Assembly (NCBI GenBank): GCA_000755425.1
Contig: BBMT01000004.1
Span: 124,001 to 188,000 of the forward strand
Length of the DNA: 64,000 bases
Reading direction: 5' to 3'
Source: Vibrio maritimus
Lineage (GTDB): Bacteria > Pseudomonadota > Gammaproteobacteria > Enterobacterales > Vibrionaceae
Positions 40,431-51,936 of the stretch are shown here, in pieces (the first letter of the stretch is position 1; every line of letters begins with the position of its first letter). Both the position numbers and the translations under genes were made by a program. A model generated the notes under the pieces. It was given only the letters and a program-made list of their open reading frames with translations. It did not search any database and was not told where the DNA came from.

Positions 40431-42855
40431 GTGCTGAAACTAAAAGGGCTAAGCGGGAGAACGTTAGTATTGATATACACGACTTTCGTCATGTGTGTAT
40501 TCGCTATCGCTTCCGTCGTAATTTTAGGCCGAGAGTCTAAGCACGCCATAGACTATCTGCAAACCACAGGGTCGAACCTAGAACTACAAGCCGCAAAGTT
40601 GTTTGTTGAAGAGTACTTAGACAATGCAAAGGCGCGCGTTAAGCTGGCGTCGAGTAACAAAGACATCATCGGATTCCTTGAAGGTAAACAGAGCGTCAAC
40701 CTTGATTCAACGTTACACCGTTATGAAGGGGATTCGCGTTCAGTCTTGTTTGCTGTGTTTAACGCCGATAGGGAAGTTCTTTTTGAAGACAAGTTTCGAC
40801 ATCCGTCTCGAGCCAATGAAATCCGCATCTTTGATGAAATGAAGCGATTGGCGTCAAATCTGATTACCCCAGCGCCAGTCTATCTTCTCCACAATGATAC
40901 TGACCATATATGTATCAAGATTTTCATGCCGATAATCAGCAACGGTAACTTCGTCGGAATGGTATTTGGCGAGACGCCGGTCGATTATGATGAACTGTTT
41001 GGAGAATTGATCGACCCCAAAGAGCGCTGGTACGCGTTAACGCAAGGGGATGTCTCTGATTATGTCACTCAAAACGAACTTGGTGCCTGGCTTGTGAACT
41101 CTACACCTGTCGCTAGGGCTGGTTTGACGCTAATGCAAGGTGTTAATCCGGAGTCTTTAGAGCTGCAATTAGATAGTTTCATGGGGCATATTTACAATGC
41201 GATTGCGGTTGTCATGGGAGTCAGTTTTCTACTTGTCCTGTTTGCTGGTAATAAAGTACTGGTTAATCCTCACAAACAACTCGAAATCTCACAAAAAGAG
41301 CTAGCGGAGAAAAACAGCGAACTCATTCTTCAAGAGCGTGAGAGTAAGTTACTTGCAATGGTAGTTAAGGCCGCAAGAGATGCTGTGGTGATTACTGATA
41401 AACATGGCGCGATTGAATGGGTCAATAGAGCGTTTGAAGAGATGACTGGCTATGCGTTGGTGAGCGTGAAAGGCAAAATACCTGGGCACTTTTTGCAGGG
41501 TGATAATACTGACCCTCAAACTAAACAACGCATTGCGGATTCCTTGGCTAAAGGCTTGCCAATCAAAGCGAGATTTTGAACTACGATTCTCAAGGGAAAG
41601 AGTATTGGGTAGATATTGATATTACGCCGATAAGCATGAGCATGGCGTCATTGATCGATTTATTGCGATAGAAAGAGATGTTACTGAGTACAAAAAGCTG
41701 GAAAGTAAGTTAACCACCACAGCCAAAGAAGCGAACGCAGCGAATGAGGCTAAGTCGGCATTTCTGGCGACGATGAGTCATGAAATTCGAACACCAATGA
41801 ATGGAGTACTCGGCCTCACCCAAATCCTAGAAAAAGAAATTACCGACCCTAAACATCGAGAGGCACTTCAACTTATACTAGGCTCTGGCAACCATCTTAT
41901 TTCTATTCTCAATGACATCTTGGATATCTCAAAGATCGAAAACCAAGCGTTGGTGCTAGAACATACCCAGTTTAAGATGCAAGAAATCCTGGCACCGGTG
42001 AACAATACCTACCAAAGTCTCTGCTCTGAAAAGGGCTTACTGTTTGAAATTCATGATAAAACCGATCCGGACACGCAGTTTGTTGGCGACCAGGTAAGAC
42101 TGAGACAGATTCTACTCAACTTGGTTGGTAATGCTCTCAAGTTTACTCAAAAAGGATCGATTTCGGTCTCCGTGTCTAATCGAGTTGAGGGGCAATGCGA
42201 GTTGGTAGTCAAAGATACGGGCATTGGGATCCCCCCAGAGAGAATAGACAGTGTATTCGAGAAGTTTGAGCAAGCGGAAACCTCCACAACACGACAGTTT
42301 GGAGGTACTGGGTTAGGGCTCTCGATCGTAAAAAGCCTTACCTTGTTGATGGGTGGACAAATCAAAGTAAACAGTCAAGTGGGTGTGGGTTCCGCTTTTT
42401 CGGTTCAGATCCCTCTACCTGCGATAAAGAATAAGGTTGACGATGAATCGAGCATTGATCCGGTTGATGTAGATTTCTCGGTCTACAAGGTACTGCTCGT
42501 TGATGACAATGCGATCAATCGAATTGTTGCCGCTAAATTCTGTCAGTCTTTAAATATCGAAGTAGAAAGCTGCGCCAATGGCGCTGAGTGCTTAGAAATG
42601 TTCGATCCTAGTAAATACAATCTGATTATACTGGACAATCACATGCCAGTGATGAATGGTCCGAGTGCTGCATCAGAGATACGAGAAAAATATGGCGATA
42701 GTGTATTAATATTCGGATGGACAGCGGATGTTATCAGTGAAAATCGACAAGAATTTTTAGATAGTGGCGTCAATACGGTGATTGCTAAGCCCCTTATTAA
42801 GAAAGACTTTGAGAAGGCATTGTTAACTCATTTAAAAGACATTCAAAGTCGCTGA
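40431..42855 (+). CDS. membrane hybrid histidine kinase with PAS domain (two frameshifts)
   Basis: Starts at GTG 40431 after AGGGA. A first membrane helix precedes a periplasmic sensor of about 220 residues, and a second helix (IAVVMGVSFLLVLFAGN) follows. Next come a PAS domain (ARDAVVITDKHGAIEWVN), HisKA with MSHEIRTPMNG, an ATPase with NLVGNALKFT, DTGIGIP and GTGLGLSIV, and a receiver with LIILDNHMPVMNG. Single bases are missing near 41570 and 41635 in the PAS C-terminus (restoring KAEILNYDSQGKEYWVDI and ISDEHGVIDRF). The joined protein has about 808 residues and no Hpt domain. Confidence 0.88.
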
Positions 42856-43003
42856 TATGAGAGGAATGTTGATTGTTGGCTGATATTTAATCAGTTGGAC
42901 TTGCGTAGTTCCTCTCGAGCCCTTTTTCTATTCTAACTGCCCCACATTTTATTGCGCCAATGATATAGTACGAACTCAGAAAACGAGTAAGGGATACTAA
43001 AAA

Positions 43004-43342
43004 ATGGAACAATTTCTAGCACTGCTGGCTACACAACCAAACGAAGTGATGTTTGAGCAAACGATGCAAGTGATTGACGAGCACTTTGATTTTACGCCAG
43101 TGAGCTTTGCAAACGGGGACACGGAGAATCAAGCCGGTCAAAACAATGGCTCGTGCAAAATCTTCGCTTTCGCTCAAATCAAAGAGCTGGATGAGCAATC
43201 AACGTTGGCGTGTTTTGGCCAATACTATCGCGAAGATGTTCTGAAAAATCCTGAAGGTACTGATCATGCCAATATTCGTAACTTTATTAAGTATGGCTGG
43301 GAAGGCGTGAAATTTGATGGAGTAGCGTTGGCGGCTAAGTAA
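43004..43342 (+). CDS. HopJ type III effector family protein
   Basis: A 112-residue small acidic protein of the HopJ family (MEQFLALLATQPNEVMFEQTM, ending FIKYGWEGVKFDG, given as two conserved ends). The name comes from a Pseudomonas syringae effector, but members are widespread in non-pathogens with no type III system nearby, as here. The role is probably housekeeping and unknown. A terminator lies 120 bases downstream. The gene is complete. Confidence 0.85.
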   Translation: MEQFLALLATQPNEVMFEQTMQVIDEHFDFTPVSFANGDTENQAGQNNGSCKIFAFAQIKELDEQSTLACFGQYYREDVLKNPEGTDHANIRNFIKYGWEGVKFDGVALAAK

Positions 43343-43702
43343 GATTTTACGACTACGATAATCTGCAGCACGGAGTCATTCTCACGAGAGAGGATCTTTT
43401 ATAGCGAATAGCCAATACGCACAAGATGCGTATGTGTAACTAGCTTGAATGGTAACACAAGTTAAAATCCCCACTCTTAGGGGATTTTTTTATGTTTCAT
43501 AGAGCTTACGTAAATGGATAGAATCATAATCAATGTGGAACCTACTCAATGCGTACGCCAAACATTAAAGTAGGCTGAAGGTGATTTTGAGTTCTTAGCA
43601 AGGGTGTACCCTACAATTTGGACATAAACGTTGGTACATTGTTAGGTAAATAGATTTTGTGTGCCCACAATGTACCGACTTAAGCAGAATAATTCATAGT
43701 CA
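43343..43702. other. intergenic gap between convergent genes
   Basis: About 360 bases between the HopJ gene and the pseudokinase gene, which converge. It holds one terminator (43465-43492). I see no gene or other structure in the rest. Confidence 0.6.
43465..43492 (+). terminator. Rho-independent terminator after the HopJ gene
   Basis: AAATCCCC pairs with GGGGATTT around a 7-base loop and runs into seven T. It may serve both converging transcripts. Confidence 0.75.
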
Positions 43703-45511
43703 TTACGACGCTTTATTTTCTTTATCTTTACTCAAAGAGCGTTGTATCGCGGCTAAAAGCTGCTCTTTTTTAAGGGGCTTGTATATTACTTCAGAAGCGC
43801 CATAGGCGAGAAAAGCTTGTGTCGCTTCTTCAGTTGTATCAGCCGTACAAGCAATGATGGCTGAATCTACGTGGTATTCTTGTTTCAAGTGCTTCGTTGC
43901 CTCCAAACCACTCATCTTTGGCATGTGGTTGTCCATTAAAACTAGGTTATAGTGCCCGTTTTTTGCTGATTCCAATGCTTCCTCACCATTTATCACTGTG
44001 TCGATAGATTCGTAACCGAGTGACTTCATGAGCTTGGTCAACACTATAGTGTTGACTTTGTTGTCCTCAGCAATAAGCACTCTAAAGGTGTTGTCATCAT
44101 TCGCTCTTAGGTTCTCGATAATTGTCACGGTTTGGCTGACATTAAACCGACTCTTTCCTTCACTAATATTCCACACCTCGTATCCATTGCGCTCTCGCAG
44201 AAGGTGGACAGCTCTCGAGTACGCAAAAGACGCAGACTGATGAAGAGTTGACTGGTCAATGTTGGATGCACTTTGCAACTCCTGGATGAACTGAGCTGTA
44301 TGTCCTTCATCATCAATGACGAGCTCAAACGCAAGCTTTAACTCATCTCCGTCTATGTCACATCGACTTTCCAATGTGATGGCCTCTGGTCGATTCTGAA
44401 GAGTAGCAAGCAATACTATGTTGAAAACAGCGCAAGTTACGGCATCAAAGTCGGATGAAATAATCAGTTCACTGGTGTCACTTTGATTAACGTGGTCGAA
44501 CGCAAAACCGTCATTCGTTGCTAACCATGAGATATGTTGGACTAGCGCACACAATGATTCATCCAGAACTCGTTTTGAAGGAAGCTCTGAGCTTATACCA
44601 TCTTTGGATAGCTGCTTCGTGTGGTTGTTGATCGCTCGAACCAGATGGCAACCATTAACCACCCTTTTATTGACGTCGTCACTGTCATTTTTCTCCAATA
44701 CATCTGCGCACTTTCTCTCAATCAAATGATTGTTTAGATACAATAAGTTTTCAGTCTGTTGACCATCAGAAATCGCTGCCGCTTTGTCTTGAGCTAGGGC
44801 AAGCTCAAGATTCTTTCGCTCAGTTATGTCACGCTCTACGGCAATGAATTTACTCACCTCTCCCTCTTCAAAACAGGGATATCGAGATATCAATCCAATA
44901 CGGCGTCCCATTTTTATGGTAGTTCACTAACTCACACTCGATGGGTTGAGCGTCTTGTATTGCTCGAGACAGTCTCCTTACCGTAGAGATGTCTGTCTCT
45001 GGCCCTTGGAGCAACATTCCTGGTTTTTTACCTTTGGTTTCATCCAATGTGTAGCCAGATAAAGCAGTGAAACCGTTATTTACCCATTTCACCAGACCAT
45101 CTTTATCCGTGATGACAATGGCATCCCTAGCGTACTCAGCGACAAGCCTAATGTGGCGCGAAATTCAGAAAGAACCAAATCCGACTCTAACTTGGCGACC
45201 TGGTGCGCTCGTTCTTTCAAGAACAAGGAAACGACAGCCACGGCCCATATCGCGTAGATGGCGAGAACTCGATTAAATACTACCTTCCACGTTTCGCTAC
45301 CAACAGGTGACATGTAGTAACCGATAAGCGTAAGTACCGTACAGATGGTTGCCCAGATAATCGTTGTAGACTGGCTTCGTGATGTGAGTGAGACCAGGAT
45401 AACCGTAACATAAGGGACACCAGCCGCAACCCCAAGCGGGATCGTTAGGTCAACGTAGAAAAACAGGAGGCACAGAATGCCAAGCATCATATTGAAAGGT
45501 AGTTTCTTCAT
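43703..45511 (-). CDS. hybrid sensor pseudokinase: membrane, PAS, degenerate kinase core, receiver (frameshifts)
   Basis: About 602 residues when joined. Four membrane helices open the protein (MASE-like, residues 5-100). A coiled coil and a PAS domain follow, restored by one base near 45142 (LGLVAEYARDAIVITDKDG). A second break near 44871-44879 needs two added bases or one removed (WIDISISPVFEEGEV). The kinase core region (about 240-460) has no HExRTP histidine box and no recognisable N, G1 or G2 boxes. The C-terminal receiver is intact (LVLMDNHMPKMSG, then YKPLKKEQL). It could receive phosphate but not make it. It lies between two complete hybrid kinases. Confidence 0.8.
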
Positions 45512-45534
45512 TATATCCATATAGTGGAAATCCC

Positions 45535-47888
45535 TTAACCAGTCATATCTTGATGATCTTCTTTTGATAGAATGCGCTGCGCTTGATGTGAGTTAACCAG
45601 TAATCGATTGATTAGCGATTGCAGAAGTACTAGCTCAGGGACTTGTTTGTTGCGAGCGATAGACTCTGCCTCTTGAGCTAAAATTGCCGCTTCATGTAAC
45701 CCGAACTCAAAAAGGATCCCTTTCACGGAGTGCAGGGCAATATATAGTTCTCTCGATGAAGCGTTTGTGTAAGCATCAATTAGCTCATCGACTTTCTGTT
45801 CAGCTTCATCAACGAAGGTATTGAGAAGTTCATCAACCTCTGCCTTGGTAAAGCTCTCGCTCACTAATAGCGACGATTTTGATAACTCTTCTTCTGTCAT
45901 CGATAAAGAATCGATTGGCGCCTTGACGAGATAAACAACATTTCCATCTTTATCTTCTGACGCATCAATTAACAGCTTCCCTGAAATCTTCGACGAGTAC
46001 TGTGCAATGGCATCCCTTAAGCTGTTGATTTGCAATGGTTTGGTTAAAACAAAATCGGCACCGGCCTCAATAAAAGCATCGTGCGCTTCTTTGAATACGT
46101 CGGCGGTGAATGCAAAAACACACACATTGAGGCTGAGTTGATTTCTAATTTTTTGAATAGCTTCAATACCACTCATGTTCGGCATATGGTTATCCATGAC
46201 CACTAGGTCAAATGATTGATATTTAAGGGCTTTTAGCGCCTCAGCGCCATCCGTGACGTGAGTAAACTCGTGTCCTTCTGATTTGAAAAACTTTCCCATT
46301 ACCAGTGCATTAACCTTATTATCTTCCGCGAGCAATACCCTTAACTTTTCGGTATTGACTGGCGTTATTTTCTTAGAGACTTGAGGAGGTGTCGAATCTT
46401 GAGAGGGTGCGACATGCGTGACGGCGTATTTTAGCTTAACAGTAAACTCTGTTCCGACATTTGGCTGGCTAAAAACATCGATCTCACCACCCATCAGTTC
46501 TATCAACTGCTTGACAATCGAAAGTCCTAATCCTGTTCCGCCATAATTTCGGGTTGTCGAAAGCTCAGCTTGCTCGAATGGGCTAAAATCGCCTTCAGTT
46601 TCTCTCTCTCAATACCAATGCCAGTATCTTTCACCGTAATGACGACGTTCTGGGCATCTGACCATCGATAATCAATAGACACTGTAACCTTGCCCGTTTC
46701 AGTAAACTTAATCGCATTGCCTATCAGATTAAACATTATCTGGCGAGTTCGAGACGAATCGCCTATTACGTCGATATCGTTTGGTATTTGATTTTCGATT
46801 TCAAACAGCAAACCTTTATTGTCGGCCAAGGGCTTAAGTGCGCCGTTGATTTGTTGCACTACGCTATCAAACGAAAATGGTACATGCTCAAGGGTCATCT
46901 TCCCTTGCTCTACTTTGGAGAAATCGAGTATGTCATTAAGTAAAGTGACAAGATGCTGCCCGGAATCAATCATGGTTTGAGCTTGGCTCTTTATTTCAGG
47001 CTCACTCGATTGCTCTTTGATGAGCTGCGCAAGCCCTAACACCCCGTTCATTGGTGTTCGTAGCTCATGACTCATGGTTGCTAAGAACAATGATTTGGCT
47101 TCGCTCGCTTGCTTCGCCTTTTCCATCGATGCTTGAAAAGCAGCGTTATTACGTTTCAACTCTTTTGCGCGCAGAAAGTAACCGACTATCAGTGTGGTGA
47201 ACACCACTATCATCATCAAAAACGCGATAACAACCATCTGGTGTTCTATATCTAGAACTAAGTCTGTAAATTTGTGCTCTATTTCTTCGACGAACTCTGC
47301 ATTATGCCCCGTTAAAATAATGCTCATAAGATGTTGGTGTTGCTCATTGAGACCTTTAAACGTAACTAGCAGCCTAGCGAGGTCTTTATCGACCTCAGAG
47401 GTTCTGACCTGCTCTGAAGCGAGTGTATAAAGAAGAGAGGCAGCATCGGCAGAAAGGTTTTGTTGTTGATGGCTTTTTTCAACAATAGAGTTCAACACTG
47501 ATTCACGAGCAACAATTACACCGACTACGTGGTCGAGAGCGTCGGCAACGGTAAGCGCCGTATCGTGGAAGTCTGAAAGTAATGTATATACTTCCAGATT
47601 CCTAAAAGGTACGTAGTGCGTGTCAACCTCCTTGAATTTCACATCAAGGTCATGGATGTCTTTCTCAAGTTTCACAAGCCTGTTTGTCAACTGGTAAGGC
47701 GCTTCAATGCCACTAATGGCATCTAATGTGACTTTATCTCGGATGTAAATGAGGTCATGCCCTTGCATGCTGACTTTAGTTCGATAGTCAGTGACAGTTT
47801 TGTACTCAAGGTAGCTAGCGATAAGCGATGCAAGCAAAACGCTTAATAATAAAAAGGTGGCAGTTATAGCGAAACGAACTTTAATCAT
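45535..47888 (-). CDS. membrane hybrid histidine kinase with C-terminal Hpt domain (frameshift)
   Basis: About 785 residues when joined. A periplasmic helical sensor of roughly 200 residues lies between two membrane helices. HisKA has TMSHELRTPMNG and the ATPase has NLIGNAIKFT and DTGIGIE. One T added near 46586 restores IFSPFEQAELSTTRNYGG and GTGLGLSIV. The receiver has LVVMDNHMPNMSG and the Hpt domain LHSVKGILFEFG. It is a complete phosphorelay, so the neighbouring pseudokinase or its receiver could be a partner. Its start overlaps the end of the upstream peroxidase-like gene by eight bases. Confidence 0.88.
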
Positions 47889-48960
47889 TTTCTAGCTCCC
47901 CCAAAATAGAAGGACGCTCACCAGTGAGACTAACGAGAAATGCTTTAATATCGTTGACCGTGCCAGGCTCAAGCTCTTTCCCCAACTGACTTCGAGCCAT
48001 TATCATGATGGCATCCTCCAATTGCGCAGTTTGACCATCGTGAAAATATGGAGCCGTAACGGCCACATTCCGTAAGCTTGCCACCCTAAACAGATGTTTA
48101 TCTTCTTGCTTCGACGTTACTGAGAACCTGCCCAAGTCCTTACTGCGCTCTGCTCCTCGAGTCTCCAAACCAAAGTATCCAAACTGCATCACCATACCCC
48201 CACCGACATTGCTGCCTCTGTGACACCCAATACAGCCTAGTGACTGAAATGCTTGCCAACCTCGCTCTGCTGAGTCATCGATAGCAGAAGCGTCGCCAGC
48301 AATATAACGGTCAAACGGCGCGTTGAGTGTTTTTAAACTTCTCATGAACTCAACGAGCGCTTGCTTAACACTGGATTCAGATGGCGATAAACTAACCCTT
48401 TCAAACAGCTCTTTGTAGCGGCTAGAAGAAGATGTGTATTCAACGATACTCTTCCAGTCTGTATCCATTTCAAAAGGTTCGTGAACAGGGCCATCAATTT
48501 GGTCTTCCAACGTGTTAACACGACCATCCCAGAAGAAGCGATAGTTGTCGGAAACATTGAACACAGTTAGTGAGTTTCGCTTTCCCAGTCCATTAACACC
48601 AACTGACAAAGGACGTGGATCAGAACCGCTGGTTGTGAGCTCATGACAAGATTCACAACTGATTTGCTTGTTGGATGATAGATTCGGGTCTCGAAACAGC
48701 ACCCAGCCCAGTCTTGCTAGGTCTTTATCGACACTTTCTGGCGGTACGGGTTGAATAGGAAAATCGATACTTGATGAATTGCGGACTGGAGCAGTTCGAT
48801 GCTCATGACCGTGGTCGTGGGCTTCATGATGATTTTGAGCCTGAGTCTCGACCATCGCGCCATCGTTGTGTTGCAACGATGAATAACCGTCCCAGAGCAA
48901 TAATCCAACCGCGCTCAACATGATACCCATGCACAACACAAGCAGTTTCTTGTTTTTCAT
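47881..48960 (-). CDS. di-haem cytochrome c peroxidase family protein
   Basis: A 359-residue exported protein with two haem c sites, CESCH and CIGCH. An N-terminal hydrophobic segment (LLVLCMGIMLSAVGLLLW) is a signal or anchor. A His-rich linker (NHHEAHDHGHEH) follows and could bind metal. RNSLTVFNV, WDGRVNTLEDQ and VTAPYFHDGQ are typical of the CcpA/MauG superfamily. It reduces peroxide or oxidises a partner in the periplasm. The start is the Met at 48960 after AAAGG. It overlaps the hybrid kinase start by eight bases, so the kinase may sense a related redox signal. Confidence 0.88.
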   Translation of the reverse strand: MKNKKLLVLCMGIMLSAVGLLLWDGYSSLQHNDGAMVETQAQNHHEAHDHGHEHRTAPVRNSSSIDFPIQPVPPESVDKDLARLGWVLFRDPNLSSNKQISCESCHELTTSGSDPRPLSVGVNGLGKRNSLTVFNVSDNYRFFWDGRVNTLEDQIDGPVHEPFEMDTDWKSIVEYTSSSSRYKELFERVSLSPSESSVKQALVEFMRSLKTLNAPFDRYIAGDASAIDDSAERGWQAFQSLGCIGCHRGSNVGGGMVMQFGYFGLETRGAERSKDLGRFSVTSKQEDKHLFRVASLRNVAVTAPYFHDGQTAQLEDAIMIMARSQLGKELEPGTVNDIKAFLVSLTGERPSILGELEND

Positions 48961-49397
48961 CCGATGACCTTTGGTTTTCTTTCTTACTATTGGACTAGGA
49001 CATCTAAGGTATAAAAGCAAATCATTAATGATAGGTTTATGGAATATCGTAATGTAAGAATTGCAAGTTATTTCATTCTCTCAAAAATATTGTCAGATAA
49101 GATATTTAGTTATTCACAGACTTTAACAATGCAGGCAACTAGCTTTAAACCCTTTATGTGCGTGTATTCTTCTGCTTTGTAAACACTTTCTCTAAGATTG
49201 CTATATGCGGTTTGGCACGTTGATTTGTATTTTATAAAATCAGCATTTTCTTTAGAGAGATTACTACGTTCGGGGTAATACTTAAGTTATATATTCAGCC
49301 TGCTATCGTTTGTTTATTTGCAACTAGTGTCATCCCATTTCTATTATTAATATCACTTACCGAGTAATGACGTAATTCATCGAAGGATAAAAACAAT
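48961..49397. other. divergent AT-rich intergenic region
   Basis: About 437 bases between the peroxidase-like gene (leftward) and the sigma-like gene (rightward). It must hold both promoters. I see no repeat, RNA gene or named site in it. Confidence 0.55.
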
Positions 49398-49772
49398 ATG
49401 CAAATTGCTTCTCATGGCAAGCTTAATTCATGCCCTGTTGGCTATTACAATGCTTTGCTATCACACCGTTCAAATAGGCGACGAGAAATTGACAAATTGG
49501 CGTTGCTTGCAAGTCACGGTGATTCCGTTGCTGAGCGCGCTTTACGTGATAAGTATCTGGAGCTAATTGTGCAGACATCTAGGCAGTATTATCACCCCGT
49601 CCACAACGCAACACTTCTTGATCTTATCGAAGCCGGTTTCAGCGGCCTCAATCAAGCCATAAAGCAGCTAAAAGTACAAAAGGCGTTGAGTTTTGACTCA
49701 AGAGCGGTTGAGGCAATTCGAGCTGAAATTTTTCACAAAATGTTGAACTACACAAAATCTGGTTGTGCCTAG
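49398..49772 (+). CDS. truncated sigma-70-like protein (region 1.2-2 only)
   Basis: A 124-residue protein. LALLASHGDSVAERALRDKYLELIV and LLDLIEAGFSGLNQAI (two parts of one region) align with RpoS-type ARRGDKAARDVLIESNLRLVV and ILDLIEEGNLGLIKAI. The aromatic -10-melting segment (FSTYAVWWIR in the complete sigma at 1180) is replaced by FDSRAVEAIRAEIF, so promoter melting is doubtful. Regions 3 and 4 are missing, and neither other frame downstream restores them. It may be a decaying gene, or a protein that binds core polymerase without starting transcription. It is AT-rich and preceded by AAGGAT. Confidence 0.6.
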   Translation: MQIASHGKLNSCPVGYYNALLSHRSNRRREIDKLALLASHGDSVAERALRDKYLELIVQTSRQYYHPVHNATLLDLIEAGFSGLNQAIKQLKVQKALSFDSRAVEAIRAEIFHKMLNYTKSGCA

Positions 49773-49997
49773 CTGGAACAAGGCTGCAAGATCCTCATCG
49801 GGTAACTTTAGTTGAAATTACCAGAAGGTACCGAATCTCGTCGCGGAATTGCTCAGCGTGTATTTGCTCGCAGCATTTGAGAGTAGATTTACGCTTTGAT
49901 ACTTCAGCTATACATTTTCACGGAGATAACACCTCATTTGTGCGATACTTTCTATAGTACGCAGGGAAAGCGGCGGCAATTTCCCTGCTAGTTAACA

Positions 49998-50906
49998 CTA
50001 AGCTTTCGGATCAATCGCTTCCTGCAAACCATCCCCTAAGAAGTTAATCGTAATCACGGTGATGAGCACCATCACTCCCGGGTATACTGCCGCCATTGGG
50101 TAATGCCACATGGCTTCACGAGCGTTTTGTAGCATGTTGCCCCAAGATGGTGTGGGTGGATTGATGCCAAAGCCAAGAAAACTCAATGCACTCTCTGTTA
50201 GGATTGCTCCACCAATGCCAAGTGTGGTGGCGGTAATCACTGGAGTGATGACATTAGGTAAGATGTGCTGCCTCATCACGAACCAGTGGCTGGCGCCGTA
50301 GCCGATGGCGGCTTGTACGTATTCTCGATGTTTGACGGATAGGGTGTTTGAACGCACTAGACGTGCAGCAAATGGCCAGCCCAACAGTGAAATCACCACC
50401 ACTAAGCGGTAGACACTAAAGCTATCACTACGTACTAACTCTTCTGAAAAGCCAAGCTTGGTCATATCGATACTTTGGATCAATATCAGCAACATGATGC
50501 CAGGCAGGCTAATGATGAAGTCAGCGCTACGCATGATGATGGCATCTACGCGGCCGCCATGGTAGCCAGCAATAACGCCCAACACAGTGCCAATCACAGA
50601 GGTTGCGATGGCGGCAACAAAGGCAAATGTGAGGGATACCTGACCGCCCAGAAGTAGGCGAACCAAAATATCACGGCCAAGCTCATCAGTGCCAAGTTTG
50701 TGCGTGTCGCTCGGGGCTTCGAAACGACTAAATAGATTGTCTTCGAACGGATCGACACCCAGCCATTGACCAATACTCGTCGCGTTAAAGCATAGTAGCG
50801 TCATTACGGTAAGGATCAGTAAAGAAGCCATTGCTAACTTATGACGAGATAAGCGATGAACGATTTGCAGCCAAGGATTTTGGCTTCTTGCTGCGAGTGC
50901 GGTCAT
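49998..50906 (-). CDS. oligopeptide-type ABC transporter permease (DppC/OppC-like)
   Basis: A 302-residue permease with six membrane helices. The cytoplasmic EAA loop reads REYVQAAIGYGASHWFVMRQHILPN, the DppC/OppC form, and is given here only by its two ends (REYVQAA and HILPN). It ends FLGDGLQEAIDPKA. The second permease gene overlaps by four bases upstream. Confidence 0.92.
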   Translation of the reverse strand: MTALAARSQNPWLQIVHRLSRHKLAMASLLILTVMTLLCFNATSIGQWLGVDPFEDNLFSRFEAPSDTHKLGTDELGRDILVRLLLGGQVSLTFAFVAAIATSVIGTVLGVIAGYHGGRVDAIIMRSADFIISLPGIMLLILIQSIDMTKLGFSEELVRSDSFSVYRLVVVISLLGWPFAARLVRSNTLSVKHREYVQAAIGYGASHWFVMRQHILPNVITPVITATTLGIGGAILTESALSFLGFGINPPTPSWGNMLQNAREAMWHYPMAAVYPGVMVLITVITINFLGDGLQEAIDPKA

Positions 50907-51870
50907 GATGGGCTTCCTTTAGTCAAATCAATGCGGGGATCCACTTTGGAGTAGAGAATGTCAGCGATAAAGTTCATCACCAAAATGGCGGTGGTAGCGA
51001 CCATAAAACAGAGCATAGCCACGTTGTAATCGCTGCCGTTAATCGCGTCGACAGTGAGCTTACCTATGCCGGGCCAGCTAAAGATGGTTTCGGTCAAAAC
51101 GGCGCCACTCATCAGAGCGGCAATGTCCATTGCGAGCACGGTGATCATCGGTAACATGCCATTCTTGATGCAGTGCTTGAAGAGTACTCGCGCTGATGAG
51201 GCTCCTTTAGCTTTGGCTGTTCGCACAAAATCTTGGCGAAACACTTCTAACATACTTGAGCGCATAAACCTTGAAATAGAGGCAATGCTGAGTAGGGTTA
51301 GGCTGAGAATAGGCAGAATCATATAGCGCAGCCTTTCAAATCCTTCGGCGCCATCGGCTTCTCCCGTTCCTCCTGCAGGAAGATGGGGTAGACCACAGAA
51401 AATAACATGATCAGCATTAGCGCGAGCCAAGCGGCAGGTGTAGATAGAAATAGATAGGTGATGCCACTAATCAGATAATCGGTGAAGCGATTTTGCTTTA
51501 CGGCACACAGCACACCAACGGGTAGTGCAATCAGTATAGAAAGAAGCGTACCGCACCCAACCAAAATGAGGGTGTTTTTCATTGCTTCCCAAAGCACGGA
51601 GATAGCGGGCTGCGAGAACATACGTGAATAGCCGAGCTCACCTTGCAGCGCATCACCAAGCCAATGGAAGTAGCGAACATAAACCGGTTTATCCAGCCCT
51701 TGCTCTGCTTTGAGTCTTGCGACGTCTTCAGCGGTAATATGGGGATTATTTTGTACCATGAGATCAATGGGATCGCCTGGCATTAATCCCATTAAGTTGT
51801 ATGCAGCGAACGATGCCAGCAGAAGAACTAGCAGCATTTGCAGTAATCTTGAAAATATAAATCGTTTCAT
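50903..51870 (-). CDS. oligopeptide-type ABC transporter permease (DppB/OppB-like, frameshift)
   Basis: About 323 residues when joined. The N-terminus IFSRLLQMLLVLLLASFAAY and MGLMPGDPIDLMV is the DppB/OppB start. One base added near 51391 turns FSVVYPIFLQ into FSVVLPHLPAGGTGEADGAE, leading into the second half with the EAA loop (QDFVRTAKAKGASS). Six helices are expected. It pairs with the DppC-like permease to form the channel. Confidence 0.9.
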
Positions 51871-51936
51871 AAAATGTGTGTATCCATGCGGGCATAAAGC
51901 CCTTACATTTAATGGCTTAGAGCAGTGATTAACTAC

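Noticed and set aside
43004..43342. HopJ protein as evidence of a type III secretion system
   Set aside because: No secretion genes are present nearby and HopJ-family proteins are common in bacteria without one.
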